The notes beneath the pieces were generated by a model. The model had not been told where the DNA came from, searched no databases, and saw only the letters and a program-made list of their open reading frames with translations. A DNA stretch of 35,717 nt from contig CALNWS010000047.1 in assembly GCA_940747215.1 (NCBI GenBank), forward strand, positions 1-35,717, given 5' to 3'. Position numbers and translations under genes: made by a program. This document shows, piece by piece, positions 27,125-35,620 of the stretch (within the stretch, counting starts at the first letter, position 1; each line of letters begins with the position of its first letter). The stretch is from an uncultured Paraburkholderia sp. Lineage in GTDB: Bacteria; Pseudomonadota; Gammaproteobacteria; Burkholderiales; Burkholderiaceae.

Positions 27125-28069
27125 TCAGATTGAAGCATCCACGCGCCCGGTCGGGCGATCGCCGCCATGCAGCGTTTGCGCAACCCGCGTGCGATGCTCC
27201 GCGGCCTTGACACATATGCGCATGTCGAGCACGTTCGGCGGCATGATGCTTCGTTTGGGCCATGTCCATGCGATGCCGCGCAGCAAGCCGGCGCAGTCGG
27301 CAGCAAAATGGCCTTCTGCGGCGAAGCACGCGAGCGCGCGCAAGGTCGTACGGCACGCCTCGCGCCACGGCAGGCACAACCATGCGACCCATGCGGCGTT
27401 GCGTGCCAGCATGCGCCGCCGCAACGTACTGTCGCGCGCTGCCGACGGATGATGATGTACGGTCAACTGATCGCAATAGACAATCGCGTTGCCTGACGCC
27501 AGCACGTCGAGCGCGAGCAATTCCTCTTCGCCGCCGATGAATAGACGAGGCTCATAACCGCCCATGCGCCGGAACAATACCGTGCGAAAGACGCAGGCGC
27601 CCGCCATGAACCCCGTCAAAACCGGACCCGGCAAGCCGTCGTGACCGAGCGGACTCGTGCGCATGACCTCGCAGGTGGGATCGGTCTCATTGTCCTTGCC
27701 CACGACAATGCGCGCGTTCAGCACGCCCACGTTCGGCAATTCATCGAACAGTTGCACCGCGCGTTCGAGCGAACCTGGCGACCACCATGTGTCATCGTCG
27801 CAGAAGGCGACGTATTCGGTGCCGACACATTCGACCGCCACGTTCCGCCCCGCCGCGCCGAGATTCGCTCCGGTCTCGATCACGCATACGGTTGGAAACA
27901 GCGTCTTGATGCGCTTGACGGTGTTGTCGCTGGAAGCGTTGTCTGCGACGAAGATCGGCGGATTTTCCGGAAGAGAAAGCAGATGTTCGAGTGTGGCGGT
28001 CAGTTCGTCGGCGCGGTTATGTGTCAGTACGACAACCGAAATGTGCCGGGAAAGCGGGCTCTTTTCCAT
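27125..28069 (-). CDS. Family 2 glycosyltransferase (GT-A)
   Basis: 314 residues. The GT-A core: ISVVVLTHNRADELTATLEH, then VADNASSDNTVKRI, ETGANLGAAGRNVAVE, and the DxD-type site FCDDDTWWSPGSLERAV. The acceptor domain shows GPVLTGFMAGACVFRTVLF and FIGGEEELLALDVLASG with the acidic catalytic-base region. The C-terminal third is basic with amphipathic stretches and may touch the membrane. The ATG at 28069 matches the family start and has an AGAGA box. It lies 71 bases after the PIG-L gene on the same strand, so the two are probably co-transcribed. Its 3' end nearly meets the + strand mosaic remnant. Sugar unknown. Intact. Confidence 0.88.
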   Translation of the reverse strand: MEKSPLSRHISVVVLTHNRADELTATLEHLLSLPENPPIFVADNASSDNTVKRIKTLFPTVCVIETGANLGAAGRNVAVECVGTEYVAFCDDDTWWSPGSLERAVQLFDELPNVGVLNARIVVGKDNETDPTCEVMRTSPLGHDGLPGPVLTGFMAGACVFRTVLFRRMGGYEPRLFIGGEEELLALDVLASGNAIVYCDQLTVHHHPSAARDSTLRRRMLARNAAWVAWLCLPWREACRTTLRALACFAAEGHFAADCAGLLRGIAWTWPKRSIMPPNVLDMRICVKAAEHRTRVAQTLHGGDRPTGRVDASI

Positions 28070-28140
28070 GTGATTGGATTTCTCTCGACAAGGCGTTATT
28101 GCCAGAGAGCAAGCACCATGCCGTGCGTGCGGCAGTCGCG

Positions 28141-28848
28141 TCAATATTCCGCGGTGTCCGTTTGCGACGCTGAAAATTGCAGATGCCAATAGTGCTCGGA
28201 GGAAAATAGTGCGTCCCGGACATCTGGACCGAATGCGCGCAACTGGCTTTCGTATTCATGGATCGCACTGCGCTTTTTCTGCCCGGAATCGGCGTGCGAA
28301 TCGGCACTGGCATCGAGGCAGTCAGAACGTGTAGCCACATAGCCGCGCATCGCGAGATCCGCGAGACGATTCTGTACTGCGCCTTCCATGCGCCGGTATG
28401 GTACGTCCTCGTACGCAATGAAATTGTCTGCATTGCGCTGCTGCAATAGAGCGAGGAGCACGTCTGCCACGAGGATGTGATCGGAGTGAAACAGTCCCAA
28501 TGGGAACAGCACGGTACGCGGCTTCAGGTCCTGCAGGATGTCGCTGAAAGCCTCGAGCAGCGATGCCTGTGTTGGCGTCGACCCGTATTGCGAGTCGCAG
28601 AAAGGCAGATGCAAAGGCCGGGCGCCCAATGTCGCCAACGCGCGCCTGTCTTCCGCCTTGCGCGCGTCGGTTGCCTCAAGTGCACTCGTGAAACCCGATG
28701 CGCGGTCCCAGTCGGTTAGCTGGTCGTGCCGCGCCGGCGCAGTGAAAACCGTGCAGACAGTCGAGCCGCGGTGCGTCGCGAGAAGCTGCCCGCAACTGAG
28801 GACGGTATCGTCGAGGTGCGGCGAGAAAACGAGTAGTGGGAAAGTCAT
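28141..28848 (-). CDS. PIG-L (LmbE-like) N-acetylglucosaminyl deacetylase family protein
   Basis: 235 residues. The N-terminal motif LLVFSPHLDDTVLSCGQLL carries the zinc-binding His-x-Asp-Asp set, and FPLGLFHSDHILVADVLL near residue 120 gives the second His motif. The core otherwise follows the LmbE/PIG-L fold. Members remove the N-acetyl group from GlcNAc-containing conjugates (GlcNAc-PI, MshB and BshB substrates, lincomycin and glycopeptide intermediates). The ATG at 28848 matches the family start but has no clear ribosome binding site; longer in-frame starts upstream lack family likeness. It is the first gene of the cluster on this strand and is divergent from the quinone-oxidoreductase remnant. 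The product probably contains a free amino sugar. Confidence 0.87.
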   Translation of the reverse strand: MTFPLLVFSPHLDDTVLSCGQLLATHRGSTVCTVFTAPARHDQLTDWDRASGFTSALEATDARKAEDRRALATLGARPLHLPFCDSQYGSTPTQASLLEAFSDILQDLKPRTVLFPLGLFHSDHILVADVLLALLQQRNADNFIAYEDVPYRRMEGAVQNRLADLAMRGYVATRSDCLDASADSHADSGQKKRSAIHEYESQLRAFGPDVRDALFSSEHYWHLQFSASQTDTAEY

Positions 28849-28891
28849 CGTAATAAGTGAGCTGGCGTTGGGCCGAAAGGCAGCAAGCCAT

Positions 28892-28937
28892 ATTCCCCGT
28901 CTTTGCGGGATCTCGATGCCCGAACATGTCGGGGAAT
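28892..28937. promoter_or_regulatory. Inverted repeats in the divergent intergenic region
   Basis: ATTCCCCG (28892-28899) and CGGGGAAT (28930-28937) are perfect inverted repeats 30 bases apart. Between and overlapping them, CCCGA-ACATG-TCGGG (28919-28933) is a second, nested palindrome. They lie in the 150-base gap between the PIG-L gene and the + strand oxidoreductase remnant. This could be an operator for either side. Short arms mean chance is possible. Confidence 0.25.
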
Positions 28938-29001
28938 GCCGTATGCGCACTTCATGCGGAAATGCGCGATGTTTCTAACCCACGCTTTGAGAGAGGTGAT
29001 C

Positions 29002-29890
29002 ATGAGTCAGATGTCTGCTTACAGGATTCAGCGCTTCGGCGGTCCCGAAGTCGTCGAACGGCAAACGATCGACATTCCCAGCCCGTCGGAAAATCAGGTG
29101 CTTGTTCGCGTCGACGCCGCGAGCGTCAATCCTGTCGAACTGAAAACGCGTGAGGGTGCGTATCCGCTTATTCGCGAAGACAGGTTGCCTTACACACTCG
29201 GACGCGATTGTTCCGGCAAGGTGGAGCGTGTGGGAGCCAAGGTAACGCAATGGCAAGAAGGTGATGAGGTCTACGGCTTCGTCGGTCAGGGGCAGGGCAC
29301 CTACGCGGAATTCGTCGTGATGGAAGCGAACGCGCTGGCTGCCGTGTACCGCTCGCGGCGTTCACTGCCTGGCAGGGGCTTTTCGAGCAGGGCGGCCTGC
29401 GAAACGGCGAGCGCGTGCTGATTCATGCGGGCGCGGGCGGTGTCGGGCATTTTGCCGTGCAGTTCGCGAGGAACGCGGGTGCGGTCGTCTATGCCACTGC
29501 GTCGGGCGATGGCATCGATTATTTCGTGCGCGCGTTAGGCATCGAGCACGTGATCGACCATGCCGCGCAACAATTCGAAGAAGTCGCGACGGACATGGAT
29601 CTCGTTTTCGATCTCGTCGGCGGGGCAACGCAGACGCATTCGTGGAAAGTGGTTGCGCGAGACGGCGCGCTGATTTCGACGCTTACCGAGTCTTCGCAAA
29701 CCGAGGCCGCGAGCCACGGCGCACACGCCGCGCGTTACACCGCACGGCCGGATGGCGGGCAACTGGCCGAGATTGCCGCGCTGATCGACTCCGGCAAGGT
29801 CGTGGTCAAGCTCGCGGGTACGTATCCCTTGACCGGTTGCCCGAAGCGCTTGCCAGGCAGGAGAAGGGGCACGTGCGCGGCGAAGCATGA
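29002..29890 (+). pseudogene. Zinc-free quinone oxidoreductase-like NADP-dependent dehydrogenase, frameshifted
   Basis: The ATG at 29002 has a GAGAGG box. The N-terminal GroES-like half is intact: MSAYRIQRFGGPEVVERQTI, VRVDAASVNPVELKTREGAY, TLGRDCSGKVERVGAKV. A frameshift near 29345 interrupts the linker (LAAFTAWQGLFEQGGLRNGE is in another frame). The NADP-binding half returns with VLIHAGAGGVGHFAVQFARN and DLVFDLVGGATQTHSWKVVA. A second shift near 29835 is needed for the end RLPEALARQEKGHVRG. The family (medium-chain dehydrogenases without zinc) reduces quinones or enones. A 10-bp tandem repeat sits directly after it and may have replaced its last codons. Confidence 0.87.
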
Positions 29891-29905
29891 CGCGTCGTGC
29901 TGGCC

Positions 29906-29960
29906 GCCATTTCTTGCCATTTCTTGCCATTTCTTGCCGTTTCTTGCCGTTTTTTGTCGT
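29906..29960. repeat. Tandem 10-bp repeat, about 5.5 copies
   Basis: Units: GCCATTTCTT three times, GCCGTTTCTT, GCCGTTTTTT, then a partial GTCGT. The period of exactly 10 bases is not a multiple of three, so it is not a codon repeat. It sits between the ends of two convergent pseudogenes. The following 20 bases (CTTCGCCGC, CTTCGCTGC) look like further decayed copies. Probably a slippage minisatellite; a helical-turn-phased T-tract with intrinsic bend is possible. Confidence 0.85.
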
Positions 29961-29986
29961 GCTTCGCCGCCCTTCGCTGCATGAAG

Positions 29987-31636
29987 TTACAGTTCGCCGC
30001 GAGCGGCAAGCGCGGCAATTCGGTCCGCCGTACGGCACGCAATAGCCTGAATCGTCAGCGATGGATTCACTCCGCCAACAGTCGGAAATACCGACCCGTC
30101 GCAAATCCACAGATTGCGTATGTCCCAGCTGCGGCAGTCGGCGTTCACGACGCTCGTTGCCGGATCGTCGCCCATGCGCGCCGTGCCGTTAAGATGACAC
30201 GTATCATCCGTCTCGCGCCAGTTGTTCCTGCCGCCGGCCGCTTCGAGCGCCTTTTCCATGAAGTCGAGTGAATGCGCGATCAACCGCCTGTCGTTATCGC
30301 ACCATGAGTACCGTGACACGCGCGATGGGCAACCCGTATTGATCTTTTTCGTCGGCGAGCGTGACGTGGTTGCGCTCCTGCGGCAGCATTTCGCCGACGA
30401 TCTTCAAGCCCGCCTGATGGTTGTACCCATGCATTTCAGCGGCGAGCGCTTCGCCCCACAATCCGCGGCCATTCTGCGAAGCGACCCATGCGTTCGGCAG
30501 CGGCCCCTGGCTCATGTAGCTGTAGCCGCCAAAAAAATCCTTGCCCTTGTCCGTGTAATTCCAGTGCTCGGTAATCGCGAGTGAAAGCGGTCCTTTGTAC
30601 CACCGGATCTCTTCCTCGAACGTACCGTAGACGGCCTAGTTCGACTGCGCCATGAGATTCTTGCCGACGAGGCCGGAGCTGTTGGCAAGGCCATCCGGAA
30701 AGCGGCTATTCGCCGACATCAGCAGCAGCCGTGGCGTTTCGATCGTGTAGCCCGCAACCACCACATGCTTTGCGCGCTGGAAACGCCAGCGGCCCTCGCG
30801 CAGATATTCGACGCCGGTTGCAAGCCCGGCGTCGTTGGTCACGACGCGTCCCACCCTGGCAAGATCGCATACTTCCGCGCCGGCGTGCACGGGTGCACGG
30901 CACGCGGAATCCACGTCACCAGTGCACTCTGTTTGGCGTTGGTCGCACAGCCCGCACAAGCCGCGATACACGCAGGGATGAGCCGCACCACGCGGCGCTG
31001 AAATCGTGGCAAGCGGCGTTGCTGTCCAGCCGATGCCGAGCGCTTCCGCTCCACGCGCGAGCACCATGGCCGCCGCATTCAGTTCATGCGCGCGATACGG
31101 GTAGTGGGGACGTTTCGGTCCCTACGGACGGGTAATGGATCGGACCGGAAATCTTCAGCGCGTCTTCAACCTGTGCGTAATAGCACCACATTTCGTGCCA
31201 GTCGAGCGGCCAGTCTGCGCCGTATCCGAGCAGGCTGCGCGAATTGAACCATTCGGCGAAACCGCAGCGAGACCATCGCAAAGTGCACGGTGCTTCCGCC
31301 CACAGCTTTGCCGCTGTTGTTATGGCCGAGTTTGAGCGGGTTCTCGCCATCGCAGATGCGTTCGTCGGTCCAGAAAAGCTTTTGCTGGTGCGCTTCATCG
31401 GACGCGAATTCTTCGAGCGGGTACCACCACGCGCCGGCGTCGAACGCGACGACCTTGAAGCCCTGTTCCGAGAGGCGGCAAGCGAGCGTGCCGCCTCCCG
31501 CGCTCGTGCTCACAATCGCGAAATCCACCTCTTCGTGGTCGGGATATTCGCGCATCGGAATCCATGCGCCTTCCCGGAACACGTCGGGCGCACGGCCGTC
31601 CTTGCCACGCGGTTGCGTCTGCGCATCATCGAGCAC
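29987..31636 (-). pseudogene. GMC family oxidoreductase (glucose/choline/alcohol dehydrogenase large subunit), multiply disrupted
   Basis: The GTG at 31636 has an ideal AAGGAG box and overlaps the upstream subunit's stop. The FAD-binding Rossmann motif, normally a GxGxxGG, reads IVSTSAGGGTLACRLSEQG, so two of its glycines are Ser. PLKLGHNNSGKAVGGSTVHF (FAD cap) follows. Frameshifts near 31280 and 31100, a TAG at 30636-30638 (CAG expected), and another shift near 30320 break the rest, which is still readable as EWFNSRSLLGYGADWPLDWH, LARGAEALGIGWTATPLATI, PRLLLMSANSRFPDGLANSS, ITEHWNYTDKGKDFFGGYSY and the active-site end HLNGTARMGDDPATSVV with PSLTIQAIACRTADRIA. With its subunit 3 it would have formed a membrane-linked sugar or sugar-acid dehydrogenase. 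Confidence 0.92.
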
Positions 31637-32290
31637 GGCGATTCTCCTTGACGGCCTTGTCGTATTCGCCGGGTTTGGCTTCTGCGGCTTCCCACGGGTC
31701 ACGCCGGTCGAAATAGAGGGAACATACCCTAGCGGGTTCGCAGGGCCGCCAAAGCCGATCTCGCTCCATGCATGCAGGTGCGAATAATAGAGTCCGCACA
31801 CATCGTGCAGCACGCGTTCGGAGAAGAAGAGTTTCGACGGCATGTCGCCCCACGCGGAGCCCTTCAGTTCGCCACGTTGCATCTGTTCCAGCAGTGCGAT
31901 CTGCTCTTCATGGTCGATGCTCGCAAACGGCAGTTCGTACTTTTCGCAGCTGTCCGCGTCCAACGCGGCAAGGCCTATTCGCCAAGCGTCGCGCATCGGC
32001 GGCATGCGCGCGTCGCGGTAGCCATCACCCTGATTACTGAACATTCGCGCATCGAGCAGCGCGGCGAGCGGCACAACCGGGTGCGCATTCGCCTGCGGAA
32101 CGACGCACGCGCAGAGCGACGTGACCGCGAGCCATTCCACCGCAAGGAAAAAGCGCGGCTCGTGAGGCGTGGCGAGACGTTCGGCGATTACCGCGCGTGT
32201 CGCGTCGTCCCACGAAGGTGTCGTGCGTTTATCCAATACGTCATAGCCAGGATAAAGCGTTGTTCTTGCTTCGGCTTTACCGTTCGTCAT
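31626..32290 (-). pseudogene. Gluconate 2-dehydrogenase subunit 3-like protein, frameshifted near the C-terminus
   Basis: About 221 residues when read through. The start at 32290 (MTNGKAEARTTLYPGYDVLD) overlaps the upstream membrane gene in an ATGA. The middle contains FFLAVEWLAVTSLCACVVPQ, VPLAALLDARMFSNQGDGYR, and the family end region FFSERVLHDVCGLYYSHLHA and IGFGGPANPLGYV. Near 31722 one or two bases are lost; the proper end LYFDRRDPWEAAEAKPGEYD lies in another frame and stops at 31626-31628, inside the GMC start region. This family is the small chaperone-like or electron-transfer-associated subunit of GMC dehydrogenases. Only one lesion is visible, but its partners are broken. Confidence 0.87.
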
Positions 32291-33273
32291 CGTTCGGTTC
32301 TCCGTAGCCGCAGCGCGGCAAGACCCACGAGGGCAAGCGCGGAAAAGTTCGGCGGTGCGGGCAGCGGTGGACCGGCGAAGAGATTCTGACTCCAGTTGCG
32401 CCAGCCGCCTTGGCGGCGCGCGATGCCGCGTGCATGAAAACTCGCGCCGGCAAAGCCCGGAGCCTTGGTGATGCTCAGCCAGAGCCGTGAGAACCAGCGC
32501 TCGCGCGGGCGGGCGAGCGCGGCATGAGCAAGCAGCACCGCCGCAAGCGGAGGGATGCTCACCGGCGCATACATCGCGCGATGCTGAAAAGAGCCGCGCA
32601 AATGCATCAGCGCTGCCTCGCCGACGGTGCCCGCGAGCCCGCCACAACCAGCAGCGCGAGCACCTTGCCCGCGGGCATCCCGAGCAGTTGCGGGTCATGA
32701 GCGAGTTCGTTGCGCAACTGTTCGGCGACCGCGCCCAGCGCGCCCGATAGCAGCAACGCGATCGGCGCACCGACGGGCACCGCGTGAAAAAGATTGTTCC
32801 AGCTCCATCCGCCGGACCGTTTGGTGATGTTGTAGAAATGGAAGGCCATACCGGCGACGCCTGCCATCGCAGCAGTCAGATAGATCGCGTGACGCACAGT
32901 GTGCGTTTCCGGCCGCCGGTCCGCGCCGCCGTGCAAACCCGCCGCAAACGACAGGGTCGCACTGACGAGCGGCGCGAACATCGCGGGATTTGCAAACGAG
33001 CCCCGATAGTGTTCCATCGCGCTGTCGGTCAGTACGGAGAGCGCGAGCAGCGCCGAGCTGTGATTGAACGAGCGGCCGCGTCGATATGCGTGGCGACCAC
33101 GGGCGTGCGAACGTGCGATGTGCGTCGGCTTGCGATGCCGGTACGGGCGGCCGACTGCCTCGCGCGCCGCGCGACAGCCGCCGTCACAGCGGCCGCGCCC
33201 GCAGCGGCGCACAGCAGTCCTGTTAAGCGTGAAGCACTCGTCGGAATACGCTCTACGGTTGATGGTTGTTCAT
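32287..33273 (-). pseudogene. Multi-pass membrane protein of a GMC-dehydrogenase operon, frameshifted
   Basis: The ATG at 33273 overlaps the upstream enolase-superfamily stop (ATGA). The N-terminal part is in one frame with a helix (LLCAAAGAAAVTAAVA) after an early shift, then NHSSALLALSVLTDSAMEHY in another, with further helices FANPAMFAPLVSATLSFAAG, HAIYLTAAMAGVAGMAFHFY and VGAPIALLLSGALGAVAEQL. A shift near 32620 moves to LMHLRGSFQHRAMYAPVSIP and a last segment to the stop 32287-32289. HYRGSF and HLRGSFQ appear as an internal repeat, each before a proline-rich helix start, as if the protein has two similar halves. I recognise no named family. It was probably the membrane anchor or partner of the dehydrogenase. 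Confidence 0.8.
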
Positions 33274-34385
33274 TTGACGAGATATCGCGCTGCATCCCGA
33301 TGTTTGAATTCGAGGCCGCAACCGGCGCGCGAAAGATCGGGCGCGATCGAACTTTCATACGGACGCGGCGCGCCGTCGAACAGCATCGACTCGATCCGGA
33401 CGTGGTCGTGAAACCACTCCTGATGGCGCAGCGCACGCAACATGCAGATGCAGCGCCGGTGCGCAGTGCGCCGACAGCGGGACGTGCCAAGCGTCGCACA
33501 GCGCGGCGGCTTGCAGAAAGCCAGTGATGCCGCCGCACCGGCTCGCATCGGCCTGAAGCACGTCGACTGCGCGATGGCCGAGCAGATGCAGGAAGTCGTC
33601 GGCGGTGTAGCCATATTCCCCCGAGGCGATGTGGATTGCCGCCGGCACGCGTTCGCGCACGAAGCGCAGCGCATCTGGATGCGTCGGACGATACCGGCTC
33701 TTCGAACCCCGTCACCCACTGATCGGAAAAGCGCTGAGCCAGATCGAGCGCTTCTTTCGCGGTGAACGCGCCGTTCGCATCGACGAAGAGGCCGGCGTCG
33801 CCGATTGCCTCGCGTGCCGCTTCAACACGAGCCGGATCGCGCTGCGGCTCGGTGCCGATTTTCATCTTTACCCAGCGGCAGCCGTCACACTCTACCCATG
33901 CGGACAACTGCTCCTGCAAACGCGTGTCCGTGTAGGCGATGAAGCCGCCGCTGCCGTAAATGGGCACGGCGTCACGTAATGCGCCGGCCAGACTGACAAG
34001 CGGCACGCCAAGCAACTTCGCTTTCAGGTCCCATAGCGCGCAGTCGACTGCGGAAATCGCAGTGGCGGCAAGGCTGCCGCGTCCGAGATTGCGCACCTGA
34101 CGTTGCATGCGTTGCCAGTGTGCGCCCAGATTCCACGCGTCATGCTTCAGTACACACGGAGCGAGCGTTCCGTGAATGAGCGAAACGATGCTCGTATCGC
34201 TATAAACCGAGGCCCGTCAGGCCGCCCGCATCGAGTTCGACTAGTACGAGCGTCGTCGCATCCCACGCGAATGTGCCGTCGGCTTCGGGCGCGTCGGTCG
34301 GAATACGATAGGCGCTCGCGCGCAACGCGTCGATCACGGGCACGGACGTGACGTTTGCGAGGGCTTCTGCGCTGCCGTCAGGCAT
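33270..34385 (-). pseudogene. Mandelate racemase/muconate lactonizing enzyme family (enolase superfamily), disrupted
   Basis: Capping domain start: MPDGSAEALANVTSVPVIDA (start at 34385), then TLVLVELDAGGLTGLG. A shift near 34203 leads to SIVSLIHGTLAPCVLKHDAW. The barrel follows: DCALWDLKAKLLGVPLVSLA, the catalytic KxK as RWVKMKIGTEPQRDP, metal ligands in LFVDANGAFTAKEALDLAQR and GFEEPVSSD. Another shift near 33670 leads to HIASGEYGYTADDFLHLLGH, the third ligand in VLQADASRCGGITGFLQA, and the catalytic His as PLSAHCAPALHLHVACAA. A last shift near 33450 gives QEWFHDHVRIESMLFDGAPR and the end. The KxK plus His-Asp pattern is that of acid-sugar dehydratases or racemases. With the neighbouring TPP enzyme and GMC dehydrogenase this suggests sugar-acid catabolism. 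All five operon genes are broken. Confidence 0.9.
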
Positions 34386-34395
34386 CTGCGTAGCC

Positions 34396-35620
34396 TCACT
34401 TGTCGCGATGGCCGGGCAGCACGGCGCCGAGTACCTGCCTCGCGGTTTCCACGATCACGTTGCCTTCATGGGGGTCGCCCTTCATCAACGTCGACGCGAA
34501 CGCCTTGGCCTGCGCAAGCGTGATATGCGGCGGCAGCGGCGCGATGTTCGGATCGGCCTTCACCTCGATCACGACTGGCCGTGTCGCGGCGAGCGCGCGG
34601 TCCCACGCGGAGGCCATCTGCTCGGCGTCGTCGACGTAAATGCCTTCGAGTCCAATCAGTTTGGCGAACTTGTGATAAGGCACCGAGGGAATATCCTGCG
34701 ACGCCTCGAACTTTGGATCGCCCTCTATTTTGCACGCTGTTCCCACGTCACCTGGTTCAGATCGCTGTTGTTCAGCACCATGCAGATCCAGCGCGGATCG
34801 GCCCAGTCTTTCCAGTACTCCGAAACGGTGATGAGTTCGGCCATGTTGTTCATCTGCATGCCGCCGTCGCCGACGAGTGCAATGACGGGCCGCTCGGAAT
34901 ACGCGAATTTCCCGGCGATCGCGTAGGGCACTGCCGCGCCCATCGAGGCGAGTCCGCCCGATAACGAGCACATCATGCCGCGCTGAACCTGCAGATCGTG
35001 CGCATACCAGTTGGCGACCGATCCTGAATCGCTCGTCACGATTGCATTCGACGGAATGCGCTTCGACAGTTCCCACACCGTGCGCTGCGGATTGACCGCG
35101 TCTTTCCCCGGTTCATGCGCGCGTTTTTCGAGTGTCTTCCACCAGTCCGCCACGCCGCTCTCTATCTTCTCTCGCCATGAACGGTCTTCCTTCTTTTCGA
35201 GCAACGGCAATAACGCGCGCAACGTTCCGGCGCTGTCACCAACGAGATTCACTTCCATCGGATAACGCAGGCTCAGCGTCGGCCTTGATGTCGATCTGAA
35301 CGCCGCGTGCCGCGCCTTCTTCTTTCGGCAGGAACTCGGCATACGGGAAGCCAGAACCGATCATCAGCAACGTGTCGCACTCGGTCATCATGTCATAATT
35401 CGGCTTCGTGCCGAGCAGGCCGATTGAGCCTGTCACCCACGGCAGATCGTCCAGTAACGCGGCTTTGCCAAGCAGTGCTTTCGCGACGCCCGCGCCGAGT
35501 TTGTCGGCCACGGCGATCACTTCGTCGGTGGCGTGCAATGCGCCCGCGCCGACGAGAATTGCGACTTTCTTGCCTGCGTTGAGCACGGCGGCCGCTATCT
35601 TGCGGATTTCGGTGATGGTG
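34396..35620 (-). pseudogene. Thiamine-diphosphate enzyme (pyruvate oxidase/acetolactate synthase-like), partial and frameshifted
   Basis: The readable part starts mid-protein with NAGKKVAILVGAGALHATDE (central domain), GKAALLDDLPWVTGSIGLLG and YDMMTECDTLLMIGSGFPYA. A shift near 35270 leads to SLRYPMEVNLVGDSAGTLRA and the TPP-binding domain: TSDSGSVANWYAHDL, the GDG...N motif as IALVGDGGMQMNNMAELITV, and LNQVTWEQR. A shift near 34735 leads to EGDPKFEASQDIPSVPYHKF and the C-terminus ending at 34396. The N-terminal PYR domain (about 190 residues, with the catalytic Glu) is absent: beyond about 35620 the sequence is not recognisable and the window ends 97 bases later. Family reactions are 2-oxo acid decarboxylation or oxidation. 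The stop lies 10 bases before the enolase-superfamily start. Confidence 0.9.

Noticed and set aside
17164..28848. Reading the cluster as an ordinary LPS core or O-antigen locus
   Set aside because: No waaL, wzx, wzy, wzm/wzt or core kinases, and carbamoyltransferase plus PIG-L plus UDP-xylose synthase are atypical. It cannot be excluded that polymerisation genes lie elsewhere.
17164..28848. A C7N aminocyclitol (kirkamide-type) cluster, as in leaf-nodule symbionts
   Set aside because: No sedoheptulose-cyclase (EEVS-like) or aminotransferase gene is present; only the decay pattern resembles such genomes.
1011..35620. Explaining all frameshifts as sequencing or assembly error
   Set aside because: The 11.7-kb cluster and the 4-kb kinase have none, lesions include stop substitutions and large deletion joins, and most shifts are not in homopolymers. 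The G-run shift near 14765 alone could be an error.
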